Notes: generated by a model not told the origin, from the sequence alone. DNA of 64,000 nt from SHVO01 sp041919675 (GCA_041919675.1 JAYRTJ010000001.1:1-64000), one strand, 5' to 3'; shown: positions 51,385 to 59,973, counted from the first letter of the stretch. Program-made: numbers and translations.

Positions 51385-52500
51385 TCAGGCTAGGCGGGTC
51401 GCAGCGGCCGCATCGAAATCGAGGTACGGCGCGAGCGGTTCCTTAAGAAAAGCGTACTTGCTGGCTATCTCGGCGGCGACAGCGCGACGGCGTTCGATGT
51501 CAGCTACCACACTAGCCAACTTACGCTCGCGCTCTTCAGCTTCAGTAAAGAGATGGGAGTGCTGCCGCTGTATATCGTTGAGAACCCTTTCCTTTATAGC
51601 CTGAAGCCGCATCCGCGATGTGAAAAGCTTCCTGAGAATGTTCCAGAAAAAGATAGCAACGACGAAGAACACCCACAATAAAACCGCGAGTGCCACGGCC
51701 TCCTTCGATTCCATCTCGGGCACCAAATACACGAGACCGCCAATAAGCGCCGCTAAAAGTGCCGGCCACAGTTTTAGTGATATCCCACGGTAGTAGTCTT
51801 TCAGGTTCTGCGGCCGGAGTGCTGGATCAAGGGCCTCTTCCAAATCTGATCTCGACAGGATGTGCGGGTTAGACTTTATACGGGAGAATTCTTGCGCTAT
51901 CCGCCGCCCTTGGAAATCTCCAATTTCTTCGAGCAGATCGAACTCCTCACCGGATAATTCGTTGAACGCCTCGAAGTCCTTTGTCTGCTCGTCACTAAAC
52001 TTCGCCATCGACGATTCAAGACCGGTTGCAATAGAACCCTCGACCTGCGCGAGATACTCCTTGTCTGAAATATTCGGTAAATCACGGGTCGTAATCCCGC
52101 TGTCTTCCAGCTGAGCGTCAAGCGCCAGGTACATGAAATACGCCCGGAAAGGGTCGGGTTCTTTTGCCACTCGACCGCATTCCTGCTTGAACTGGAACAC
52201 GGTCTCTTTGGCGATCTCTTCCCGCTCCTGCTTCAGGCGCGCGATGACCTGTTCGCGCTTTACGTCGTCAATTTTGGAAGCAACGACGCCGATGCCGCCG
52301 GCGATGTTCTCTAGGAGGGCGGTCTGATGCTGAAGGTTGACGTTGAGATTCTCGACTGATTTGGAGAGCTGATGCCCTTGGTAGAGGGAGAGCGCTCCCA
52401 TGATCTGGAGGTTCTTAATCCCGCCTTCTAACCGTTGCCCGCGGTTTTGCGCATCAAGCATTGCCGAAGCACCGACTGCAGCTACTACCATATTAGACAC
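51385..52500 (-). CDS. Two-helix membrane protein with long coiled coils
   Basis: About 371 residues. The N-terminal half is helical and charged (KIDDVKREQVIARLKQEREE; FNELSGEEFDLLEEIGDFQG). Two hydrophobic helices follow at about 240-290 (LKLWPALLAALIGGLVYLVP; ALAVLLWVFFVVAIFFWNIL), then a second coiled coil (LFTEAEERERKLASVVADIE). I do not recognise the family. GTG 52500 is chosen (GGGAGG 5 bases upstream); GTG 52506 and ATG 52491 are alternatives. It is divergent from the Xre regulator and followed by a 56-residue membrane peptide. The shape is that of a membrane-anchored sensor or effector. Confidence 0.7.
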   Translation of the reverse strand: MSNMVVAAVGASAMLDAQNRGQRLEGGIKNLQIMGALSLYQGHQLSKSVENLNVNLQHQTALLENIAGGIGVVASKIDDVKREQVIARLKQEREEIAKETVFQFKQECGRVAKEPDPFRAYFMYLALDAQLEDSGITTRDLPNISDKEYLAQVEGSIATGLESSMAKFSDEQTKDFEAFNELSGEEFDLLEEIGDFQGRRIAQEFSRIKSNPHILSRSDLEEALDPALRPQNLKDYYRGISLKLWPALLAALIGGLVYLVPEMESKEAVALAVLLWVFFVVAIFFWNILRKLFTSRMRLQAIKERVLNDIQRQHSHLFTEAEERERKLASVVADIERRRAVAAEIASKYAFLKEPLAPYLDFDAAAATRLA

Positions 52501-52511
52501 ACGCACCTCCC

Positions 52512-52544
52512 TTAATACGTGCGTATAGTCCGTGGTTTAATACG
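52512..52544. promoter_or_regulatory. Repeat operator in the divergent Xre promoter
   Basis: TTAATACG occurs at 52512-52519 and 52537-52544, a 25-bp period, with GCGTATAGT between them as a likely -10. It lies between the membrane-protein gene and the Xre gene and is a probable binding site of that regulator. Confidence 0.5.
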
Positions 52545-52567
52545 CCACATCAAGACCAGTTTTGCGG

Positions 52568-52834
52568 ATGGACATCCAGCAACTGGTCGCATGGAATATC
52601 AGGCGGGTACGGGTGGCGAAGGGCCTTTCACAAGAGGCTCTGGCTGTAGATGCGGAGATCGACCGGACTTACGTGAGCAAGCTGGAACGCGCCAAAGAAA
52701 ACCCCAGCGTCGATGTGCTCCACCGTATCGCCAACGCCTGCGACGTGGAAATTGTTGAACTATTTCGTAAACCGCGCTCTGGCGAGAGACCACCCGCAGT
52801 CCTTAAGAAGGGGCGCCCGGGCTCTAAATCCTGA
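52568..52834 (+). CDS. Xre-family helix-turn-helix regulator
   Basis: 88 residues with a classical Xre HTH: WNIRRVRVAKGLSQEALAVD, AEIDRTYVSKLERAKENPSV and LHRIANACDVEIVELFRKP. The C-terminus is a short basic tail (RPPAVLKKGRPGSKS) with no dimerisation domain. ATG 52568 is chosen; there is no good ribosome site, so leaderless or weak translation is possible. It is the probable repressor of the divergent membrane-protein operon and perhaps of the genes downstream. It belongs to the regulators that often guard defence loci. Confidence 0.85.
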   Translation: MDIQQLVAWNIRRVRVAKGLSQEALAVDAEIDRTYVSKLERAKENPSVDVLHRIANACDVEIVELFRKPRSGERPPAVLKKGRPGSKS

Positions 52835-53042
52835 GCGAAATGCGTTTCCTGCCTGGGGGAAAGCGAATGGGACTGGGAAATAAAAAAACGCACGCAAGGC
52901 GTTCAACAATCCCTACGGGTATGCTAATCTTATTAATAGGAGGTCCGACGGATCAACGCGGTCAAATATGGCTGCTGAATGAAGGCGGATCGAAGCTTCC
53001 AGTTCTTTTGGGCCTCCATGCGCGTAAACATAGGAGACTCAT

Positions 53043-53399
53043 ATGCTGGATTGCTACATGGGCCAGTGCGCCCATGACGCGGCCTTTTGGCCGGAAATTT
53101 CCCTCAATAGCCCGTTGGGTCTCTCTGAGGGGCTTTCCTTAGAAGTTATCGACCTCGTCCCGTCGCTGGAGCCAAACCCTGAGGAGCAATCCACAAGGAA
53201 TGAGCTATTGGCACGCCTGCCGATGTTCATCTCGCAGTTATCGCCTGATCTGAGGAACATCGCTCTCGAGCACTTTTTTATGAATCGTTCGCAAACGGAC
53301 ATCGCACGCAGCCGTGGATTAACTAGATCGGCCGTTTGTCATTCGGTGAATCGTATCGTCAAATTAGGCCGCCAATTTTTCGGCGTCACGGTTCACTAA
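53043..53399 (+). CDS. Sigma-70 region 4-like regulator
   Basis: 118 residues. The C-terminal half (LPMFISQLSPDLRNIALEHF, FMNRSQTDIARSRGLTRSAV, CHSVNRIVKLGRQFF) has the form of a sigma region 4 helix-turn-helix, with TDIARSRGLTRSAVCHSV as the HTH. The N-terminal half (NSPLGLSEGLSLEVIDLVPS) is acidic and could be a core-binding remnant. AGGAG lies 6 bases before the ATG. It lies 77 bases upstream of the GHKL ATPase gene and may activate it. Confidence 0.65.
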   Translation: MLDCYMGQCAHDAAFWPEISLNSPLGLSEGLSLEVIDLVPSLEPNPEEQSTRNELLARLPMFISQLSPDLRNIALEHFFMNRSQTDIARSRGLTRSAVCHSVNRIVKLGRQFFGVTVH

Positions 53400-53407
53400 G
53401 AGCCCAC

Positions 53408-53433
53408 GCCCGGCCGGGCTAAAAAGGCCGGGC
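53408..53433 (+). terminator. Hairpin between the regulator and the GHKL ATPase gene
   Basis: GCCCGGCC and GGCCGGGC, an 8-bp all-GC stem with loop GGGCTAAAAA. No T tract follows, so it could be an attenuator or a transcript stabiliser. Confidence 0.45.
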
Positions 53434-53476
53434 ACTACAACGCGGTCAAACACGACTGCAGCAACAGGAGCTAAAA

Positions 53477-55294
53477 ATGACTATCTCAACGACTAAAAAG
53501 GCCTATACCCGTGAACTTCAGAAGCAGCTCTCTTACGTGGAGCAGCTCGACGCCAAAGGATTCAACTACGGTTTTGCCGTAGGTTCGGCGTTCGTGGAAA
53601 GCATGCGCAATTCCTATTACGAAAGCACGGGAACTGCGCTCGACGAAATCGTCGATAACGCAATCGAGGCTCGCGCAAGTAACATTCATATTGCGCTTGG
53701 ATATTCCAAGGAGAGCGACGCTAAACCCAACGCCCTGGCCATTATCGATGATGGCCACGGAATGGAACCACTCATGATTCGCCAAGCCGTGCGGTGGGGA
53801 GGTACGCACCGGGAAAATAGTAGAGAGGGCTTCGGTCGCTTCGGATTCGGATTGCCCTCCGCATCGGTTAATCAATGCCGTCGATTTTCGGTATTCTCTA
53901 AAGTCGAGGGCGGGAAATGGCAGGGCCTAGTCATTGATCTCGATGAAATAAAGGCCGGCAAGTACAACGATAAATCCGGCCAGGTGGTAGTTCCGCCCGT
54001 CTCCGCAGTGGCTCCGCCGCAGTGGCTGTTGTCCTATTTAGAGAACGACTTCTCTCGGCGGTCATTCGAGCATGGCACCATCGTATTGTGGGAAAAGCTC
54101 GATCGTTTAACTTGGAAAACGACCACCGGCTTGCGCAAAAATTTGCTCGACCATTTCGGTGTCGTGTACCGCAATTATCTCGGCCAAGTCAGCTTGGTCT
54201 TTGATGGCACTCGCGTCGAACCCACCGACCCCCTTTTCACCACGCCGGGGTATCGTTTTTATGATCTGGATGAGGACCGAGCTGAAGCCTTGCCAGGAGC
54301 AGAATTTGACATCGCGCTGAAGGAGACGGACCAAAAGGCGCGCGTTGGAGTGCGGTATGCATTCTTCCCACTCAAATTCTTCGCCATTGACAAATCAGGA
54401 ACAGCTAGCGGGAAAAACCAAAATGCCCGATTCAAAATTAAAAATGATTCGCGTGGTTTGATTTTGACGCGAATGGGTCGTCAGCTCACGGTTCTGGAAC
54501 ATACACCATGGAAAGGCCTCGAAAAATTTCGCAACGACGATAGACACTGGGCTGTGGAAATCGATGTCCCGGCCGAACTTGATGAAGAGCTCGCTGTATC
54601 GAATACAAAACAGTCTGTGGTCGTTTCGGAACGATTTTGGGATCTTTTAGAAAAGAACGGCGTAGCGGCAGCTATCCGAAGCCTTCGAACCCGACATAAA
54701 GATGCGGTGAAAGCCGAAAGCTCTAAGGAAGATAAATCTAGCGAACCGCGTATGTCAGAGCGGTCCATGCAAGAAGCTGAAAAATTTAGACGGAAAAAGG
54801 TCAACCCGCCCCCAGTAGAGCGGGAGAAAAAGGCAAAGGAGAAACTTGAGCAATACGTCCGTCTGAAGGCCAAGGAAGAGCGAAAGGATGAGACCGTTGT
54901 AAGGGCGGAATTCGAAAACGAGGCCGCGAAACACCCTTATAAGGTCGCGTTCGAGGACTTAGTGGGAGCGCCGTTTTTCCGCGTTGAGCAGATCGGCGGG
55001 CTAAGAGTACTTTTCGTTAATCGCGCACACCGCTTTTTCTCTGATGTTTATGCTGCGCCTGGTTCGACACGTGTTCACCGTGCCGGGCTGGAGATTTTGA
55101 TGTTCTCCATCGGGGAAGCTGAACTGGACGCGCAGGGAAATCCGGATAAGAGCCTTTTCTATACGGTGGAACGGAAGGCGTGGTCCGAGATTCTCGCCAC
55201 CGGCTTAGAGGTTCTCGACAGGTATGTTCACGACACGGAAGTGACTCAAGACGATGATGATGCGGATGCGGATGCTACGACGGAAGCGGCGTAA
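53477..55294 (+). CDS. GHKL (HSP90/MORC-like) ATPase, defence candidate
   Basis: 605 residues. The N-terminal GHKL fold is intact: DEIVDNAIEA (56-65, N-box with catalytic Glu57 and Asn61), AIIDDGHGMEP (88-98, with the second Asp binding adenine), and lid EGFGRFGFGLPSAS (117-130). A transducer-like beta region follows (about 195-390, ending with the IDVPAELDEELAVSNTKQ block), then a charged linker of about 60 residues (430-490) and a folded C-terminal domain (FRVEQIGGLRVLFVNRAHRF; ILMFSIGEAELD). Acidic tail. Domain order recalls MORC and other standalone GHKL ATPases found in conflict systems. AGGAG precedes the ATG. It is followed 80 bases later by the DruA-like gene. Confidence 0.8.
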   Translation: MTISTTKKAYTRELQKQLSYVEQLDAKGFNYGFAVGSAFVESMRNSYYESTGTALDEIVDNAIEARASNIHIALGYSKESDAKPNALAIIDDGHGMEPLMIRQAVRWGGTHRENSREGFGRFGFGLPSASVNQCRRFSVFSKVEGGKWQGLVIDLDEIKAGKYNDKSGQVVVPPVSAVAPPQWLLSYLENDFSRRSFEHGTIVLWEKLDRLTWKTTTGLRKNLLDHFGVVYRNYLGQVSLVFDGTRVEPTDPLFTTPGYRFYDLDEDRAEALPGAEFDIALKETDQKARVGVRYAFFPLKFFAIDKSGTASGKNQNARFKIKNDSRGLILTRMGRQLTVLEHTPWKGLEKFRNDDRHWAVEIDVPAELDEELAVSNTKQSVVVSERFWDLLEKNGVAAAIRSLRTRHKDAVKAESSKEDKSSEPRMSERSMQEAEKFRRKKVNPPPVEREKKAKEKLEQYVRLKAKEERKDETVVRAEFENEAAKHPYKVAFEDLVGAPFFRVEQIGGLRVLFVNRAHRFFSDVYAAPGSTRVHRAGLEILMFSIGEAELDAQGNPDKSLFYTVERKAWSEILATGLEVLDRYVHDTEVTQDDDDADADATTEAA

Positions 55295-55309
55295 TTAGTG
55301 TGATGCCAA

Positions 55310-55344
55310 GCCGAGGGGATGACGCGAGTTCGTCACCCCTCGGC
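55310..55344 (+). terminator. Long hairpin between the GHKL and DruA-like genes
   Basis: GCCGAGGGG/CCCCTCGGC plus TGACG/CGTCA, separated by one bulged A, form a 14-bp stem with a 6-base loop. Only GTATTTG follows. It may attenuate read-through from the ATPase gene into the next, or set the ratio between them. Confidence 0.5.
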
Positions 55345-55374
55345 GTATTTGCTTGAGACAGTGAGAACTTCAGG

Positions 55375-57456
55375 ATGGATGCAGAGGCCCCGCGTGTATT
55401 CAACCCCAGCCTACTTCGGAAAGAGGCGCTCGCACGAATTTCTCAGTTAATAAAGAAGTATGCAGGCGCTGACGTTCTGCCATTAGCGCGTGCTTTACGA
55501 TCTGAAGCTAGAGCAGGCTCTGCTTCCAATGATGGCCTCGACGACTTGCGACATGCGGTCGCTTCATCATTACTTGCCGACCTGTGTGAGCAGGGATGGC
55601 AGCTCAATGTGTCTCAGGATCGAATCACCATCGCTCCGCCGTCCGCGACCCCGTCTGCCGGTGAGAGCGTCGATTCGATCAAGTCTCGCTTCCGACAAGG
55701 CCTTATGAGAGCGAGCGACATCCAGCTCGCCACCGACTCCGTCCAGGACTTTCTCCGGTCAATGGAAAAGCCCCGGGTGTATAATGGAAAGGTCGTGTCG
55801 GTTGAGAGTGTCGTGGATTCGGGTGACGAACTCGCAATCCTGCTCGAGGATGCTGTTGCGAGCGACGACACGCGGGGCAAGCTTGAGAAAATTGTTAAGC
55901 CTGTGCTCCAAGTCTGCGAGGCGGACTCGCGATGCCGGCATACGGGGCTAAAGTTGCAGGATATATGGCGATACTTTCGCCACACGTGGGCTTTGGAATA
56001 CAACCCGCTGCCAGGCCGCACCTTACGATTCCTAATTAGAAATGCGGCGCGCCCTAATCATCCGGTTATGGGAATTGCGCTTCTTGCAAGCCCGGCCGCT
56101 AATTTATATACGCGCGATGAGTGGATCGGTTGGACCACCGACAATCTTATTGCGCGACTGGTCTCAGACGGAGAAGATCATATAGACCCGAGACGGGCGG
56201 CAGAATCGCTGATGCGTGAGGTAGAGGCAGCGATTTCTGATATCCGTAGTGATGACCTTGTTACGAAGAAGGAGATGACCACTCTATCGCCCTCAGTGTT
56301 TTTCAAGTTAGAGCAGCTTTCGATCACGGCAAAATTTTCTCGTGAGAAAGACCTGAGGCTGAGGAGTGCCAGCGCAAAGCGTGCCACGAAGAGCAAGAAA
56401 AGGCCGCTGATTGATATCCGCGGATATCAGAAGGACAAAATTACCAATAGACAATGGCGTGAACTTTCATCCACCTCACTGTTTGTTAAAAAACGTGCGG
56501 AGCAGCTGCTGCCACTGTTGCGGTTAAAACAGTGGTTTCTTGAAACAGGATTTCAGGAAGCTCCCGGCGCCGCTCTCATGGAAGCCCTCGCGACGAACCA
56601 GGGCCGAGCGATGATCACTCGGGCAATCGGGGAAGTGCGCAAGCGCAAATTGGCTACGGAAATTGCCGACCTCTCAGTGTGTGGTGCCGTGGAACCTTAC
56701 AGCGCTCTATTAGGTGGGAAGCTAGTCGCACTTTTGCTCGCTTCTCGTGAAGCGGCGGACATTTATGCGGAACGTTACTCATCTCAGCCGAGCGAAATTG
56801 CATCTCAGATAGCGGGCAAGAAAGTGGTGCGGTCGGCCAACCTGAAAGTTCTCACCACTACGAGCCTCTACGGGGTGGGTAGCAGCCAGTATAATCGTTT
56901 GAGATTGCGCCGGGGTGCATCTTCTAAGCTCGAAAGAGATGTGGTGTGGGAAGAACTAAAAGATAGCGTCGGCTTCAGCATTACCCATCTAAGTCGCGTT
57001 ACGGTGGAGCTTATGAAGCGCTTAGGTGAAGCGAAGTACGGGATCACTAGAATCAATAGTGTGTTCGGGGAAGGCTCCAGTCCTAAAACGCGGCAGGTAA
57101 GGGAGGGGCTGAATCTTATCGGGATCAATAACGATCACGTGTTGATGCAGTCAATCGGCCGGAAAGTGTATGCGTGCGAGCTGTTTCCAGGCGCAAGAGA
57201 TGAACTCTGCGGATGGACCACTCGCAGACCAAAAAAGAATATTCCTCGCGCCTCAGCGATAGCAGATGGCTGGATAGCGCGATACCTCACGCAAAGGATT
57301 ACTCACCGTGAAGTTCTGGATCGTCTGCGAGGCGCTGACCGACAAATCATTTCCAGACAGCTGCGTCAGCGAGCGATGCGAGGAAAGGCGGAATCTGATC
57401 GCCGCGATGACTGGGGCAGTCAGTCGACCCTAATTGGAGCTGCCGATGTCGCTTAA
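55375..57456 (+). CDS. DruA-like (DUF4338) protein, defence candidate
   Basis: 693 residues matching, from my knowledge of the family, the long form of DUF4338 found in Druantia DruA: WRYFRHTWALEYN (198-210), PNHPVMGIALLASP (227-240), WIGWT (250-254), CGAVEPYSALLGGKLVALLL (436-455), TTTSLYGVGSSQYNRLRL (494-511) and INSVFGEGSSPKTRQVREGL (560-579). The function of the domain is unknown; DruA belongs to the Druantia anti-phage system. No DruE helicase or DruB/C/D gene is in the window. ATG 55375 has only a weak ribosome site. It follows a GHKL ATPase on the same strand, across a hairpin. The last 27 bases overlap a convergent small gene. Confidence 0.75.
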   Translation: MDAEAPRVFNPSLLRKEALARISQLIKKYAGADVLPLARALRSEARAGSASNDGLDDLRHAVASSLLADLCEQGWQLNVSQDRITIAPPSATPSAGESVDSIKSRFRQGLMRASDIQLATDSVQDFLRSMEKPRVYNGKVVSVESVVDSGDELAILLEDAVASDDTRGKLEKIVKPVLQVCEADSRCRHTGLKLQDIWRYFRHTWALEYNPLPGRTLRFLIRNAARPNHPVMGIALLASPAANLYTRDEWIGWTTDNLIARLVSDGEDHIDPRRAAESLMREVEAAISDIRSDDLVTKKEMTTLSPSVFFKLEQLSITAKFSREKDLRLRSASAKRATKSKKRPLIDIRGYQKDKITNRQWRELSSTSLFVKKRAEQLLPLLRLKQWFLETGFQEAPGAALMEALATNQGRAMITRAIGEVRKRKLATEIADLSVCGAVEPYSALLGGKLVALLLASREAADIYAERYSSQPSEIASQIAGKKVVRSANLKVLTTTSLYGVGSSQYNRLRLRRGASSKLERDVVWEELKDSVGFSITHLSRVTVELMKRLGEAKYGITRINSVFGEGSSPKTRQVREGLNLIGINNDHVLMQSIGRKVYACELFPGARDELCGWTTRRPKKNIPRASAIADGWIARYLTQRITHREVLDRLRGADRQIISRQLRQRAMRGKAESDRRDDWGSQSTLIGAADVA

Positions 57457-57738
57457 TACAGCACGTATCTGCGCGGATACATCTCGCGCATGCACGGACT
57501 GCAGATATGCGTGATCTCTAAAAAACGCATCTGCCCTTTTTAAGAGGTCAAGCATTAGAGGAGCTGACTCGATCATCCGAAGATCAGCGGTGAATTGGTC
57601 GATTTTTGTAGCGCTGCCCGAGATCAGGGTACCTACGTGATGCTGATGGGTCGGACCGAGCGAGAAGATATTCTTTCGGTCTCGGTGCACCGTGTTGGTT
57701 ACGATCCATGTGAAGGACGCGCGATCAATCTTCTGCAT
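57430..57738 (-). CDS. Small phage-type hypothetical protein
   Basis: 102 residues. The segment TADLRMIESAPLMLDLLKRA recalls a motif common in small phage proteins (NARLIAAAPELLEAL), which supports a real gene. It is convergent with the DruA-like gene and overlaps its end by 27 bases. Start uncertain (57738 is the longest). Function unknown. The plus-strand frame over the same bases (57595-57936) has no comparable support. Confidence 0.5.
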   Translation of the reverse strand: MQKIDRASFTWIVTNTVHRDRKNIFSLGPTHQHHVGTLISGSATKIDQFTADLRMIESAPLMLDLLKRADAFFRDHAYLQSVHARDVSAQIRAVLSDIGSSN

Positions 57739-57916
57739 TTAACGCTCTCACAAATCGAATGCTACGAAAGCGATATTTTGGTTCGGCAAAGAAGACAACG
57801 ATTATCCCAGCAGGCATTCATAGAAAAATTTCAATGGTTCTTCTCCAGGCGGTCGAGGAGAAAATGCAAAAAAAAGGGGAGCTCAATATGGGTCGAGCTG
57901 TGGGGTTGGTGTCTCT

Positions 57917-58750
57917 GTGGATCGGCCTGTGACTGAAGGGGAAGCGAGCTTTTCCGACCGACATGGCTATAGCGGGCCGGAAATAGAAATTCGCATCCGC
58001 GAAGACGCCCCGGAAGAAATTCGGGCTGGAGTCGTTGCTCTGAGTTATGCGTCCGGCCTTGGGTACGGCCAAATGCGCGACGTAGTATGCGAAGTGCTGC
58101 TTAAGCGACCCAATTCCAACAACTGGTCAGCGAAAAATATCGAGGAGGAGGTCTATCAACTCATCGACGATGCGCCGTGGTACAAAATCTATGACATCGC
58201 GGAGCGAGTGCACGCGGAGCTTCTGAGGAACGATTTCGGAGGGACGAAGGCGACTGATTATGGGCGTCGCCTTACACAGCTCTTCCGTGAGCAGGGTGTG
58301 GGCTGGAAGATGGAGGGTGGCAAGATCCTTGCTCGGGGGTCGGAAGCTTTCGTGCTCGCTACGCAAGATGCCGTTGCAACGATGCTCAGCGCAGGCAAGC
58401 CAACTGCTGCCAATGAAATTCATCAAGCGCTTTCTGATATCTCGCGTCGTCCGATTGCTGATGTAACCGGCGCAATTCAACACGCAATGGCGGCTTTAGA
58501 GTGCGTAGCCCGCGAAATCGACGGAAGCAGCGACACTCTTGGTCGCATCATCGGGCGCCTTACTTTACCACCGCCGCTCGATGGGGCGCTGCACAAACTC
58601 TGGGGATTTGCTTCAGAACAGGGGCGGCATATTCAGGAGGGGCGTGCTCCTGAATTCGAAGAGGCCGAGTTAATCGTCACGGTGGCGTCAGCGGTAAGCG
58701 TATACCTTTTGCGACATAACCAGAAGGCGTCGGGCTCCGGCGGGGTTTGA
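57917..58750 (+). CDS. AbiJ-NTD4 domain protein, abortive-infection candidate
   Basis: 277 residues. The opening EASFSDRHGYSGPEIEIRIR, then EDAPEEIRAGVVALSYASGL, RDVVCEVLLKRPNSNNWSAK and WYKIYDIAERVHAEL, matches AbiJ-NTD4, an N-terminal domain named from AbiJ-type abortive infection proteins. The C-terminal half (KPTAANEIHQALSDISRRP; DVTGAIQHAMAALECVAREI; LWGFASEQGRHIQEGRAPEF) is helical and HEPN-like, with RHIQEG as a possible active region. GTG 57917 or GTG 57929; neither has a strong ribosome site. It lies 64 bases before a DUF3800 gene. Confidence 0.72.
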   Translation: MDRPVTEGEASFSDRHGYSGPEIEIRIREDAPEEIRAGVVALSYASGLGYGQMRDVVCEVLLKRPNSNNWSAKNIEEEVYQLIDDAPWYKIYDIAERVHAELLRNDFGGTKATDYGRRLTQLFREQGVGWKMEGGKILARGSEAFVLATQDAVATMLSAGKPTAANEIHQALSDISRRPIADVTGAIQHAMAALECVAREIDGSSDTLGRIIGRLTLPPPLDGALHKLWGFASEQGRHIQEGRAPEFEEAELIVTVASAVSVYLLRHNQKASGSGGV

Positions 58751-58813
58751 CACCTCCGCCATATTTGGACCGATTACATACCAACCAAACTCTAACCACT
58801 AGAGGCCCCGTAT

Positions 58814-59935
58814 ATGCAGGACGGTCATCTCATAACGTTTGACGAAGCGGGCTTCACGGGACCTCAGCTACTTGATGAAGATCAACCCTATTTTGTCTAT
58901 GCATCACATGACTTAACGGAGGAAGAAGCTGCCGCTTTGATAACTGAATTGCGTCGGAAGTTCAGGCTGCAAGGCGATGAACTAAAATCTAAACGCCTTA
59001 AGAAAAGGGGCGACTGGAGCGAAATTGTTGCGAGTATCTGCACATCGACCCAGGGACGGTCGAAAGTTGTAGTGCATGATAAGAAAGCCGCATTGACGGG
59101 GAAGTTCTTCGAGTATTTTTTCGAGCCGGTGCTCGAAGAAAACAGCATTCCATTCTACCGGCTGGATTTTCACCGGTACCTGATGACCACGATCTATCTA
59201 CTTTTGCAGAGCGAGCCTAAGACGTACGCGACATTGGCAAAGGAGATGCAAGCCTTTATGCGGACATTTGATCCGGCCGTGGCACCATCTATTTTTCACG
59301 GTGCAGGCAGTGGGTCGATCGAGATGGAGAGGGTTCTCGCCTTTTGCAAAGGTTACGCTCAAATCATATCCGAGCAGACAAAGCATCTTCGGAAAGAGGC
59401 GGACGATACGGCGAAATGGACATTGGACTTAACCACTACCGCGCTTTACTCCCTGCTTTTCCATTTTTGGGGCCATAGGCACCGCCAATTGAGGTTGTTA
59501 TGCGATGACTCAAAACCCCTAAAAGCAGGCGCAGAGCTGTTTAACACCTGGGTAGGTCAAGACAAGGGCGCTCCAATTACGGACGGTAAATCTCTTTACG
59601 AGATAAGGGGCAACCTCGCGAGACCTGTAGAGTTCGGTTCGTCTGAGACACACTCTTCCATACAGGTTGCTGACCTCCTGGCCGGTATGACATTAGACGC
59701 CTATGTAAGCGGCCGCCAGGAAGTTGGGGCTATAGGAGCGTGGCTCAAGATCCATCAGATGCACAATCACTGCATCGGCTTCATGTCTGAGTTCACAAAG
59801 CGCAGTGACCCGCGTGTGAAAGCTGGTCGTGAAATATTGAAGGAGCTGGCGCGTCGTGCTGCGACCGGAATGGACCCATTAAAGGATATCGACGAGTTCT
59901 TCTCCAAGCTGAAGCTGCGCTTCCAGTTGGCCTAA
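58814..59935 (+). CDS. DUF3800 protein
   Basis: 373 residues. DUF3800 proteins are predicted to have an RNase H-like fold and are often found near mobile elements. Visible family features: an N-terminal strand with acidic residues (LITFDEAGFTGPQLL; Asp10 and Glu11), GDELKSKRLKKRG, a DDSK motif in the second half (LRLLCDDSKPL) and SSIQVADLLAGMTLDAYV near the end. The acidic residues could be a metal-dependent nuclease site. It follows the AbiJ-NTD4 gene on the same strand by 64 bases and is the last gene of island 1. A weak GAGG precedes the ATG. Confidence 0.78.
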   Translation: MQDGHLITFDEAGFTGPQLLDEDQPYFVYASHDLTEEEAAALITELRRKFRLQGDELKSKRLKKRGDWSEIVASICTSTQGRSKVVVHDKKAALTGKFFEYFFEPVLEENSIPFYRLDFHRYLMTTIYLLLQSEPKTYATLAKEMQAFMRTFDPAVAPSIFHGAGSGSIEMERVLAFCKGYAQIISEQTKHLRKEADDTAKWTLDLTTTALYSLLFHFWGHRHRQLRLLCDDSKPLKAGAELFNTWVGQDKGAPITDGKSLYEIRGNLARPVEFGSSETHSSIQVADLLAGMTLDAYVSGRQEVGAIGAWLKIHQMHNHCIGFMSEFTKRSDPRVKAGREILKELARRAATGMDPLKDIDEFFSKLKLRFQLA

Positions 59936-59973
59936 AATTATTCAAGGCGTGGCTTTAATGCGGGACGTTGAAC

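Noticed and set aside
52840..53142. 100-codon plus-strand frame before the sigma-like gene
   Set aside because: It overlaps the better supported gene at 53043 in another frame, shows no family features and lacks a ribosome site.
55375..57456. Complete Druantia system
   Set aside because: Only the DruA-like protein is present; no DruE-type helicase or other Dru genes occur in the window.
57595..57936. 113-codon plus-strand frame
   Set aside because: Overlaps the phage-type minus gene and the AbiJ start; Lys/Arg/Trp-rich end looks like chance coding.
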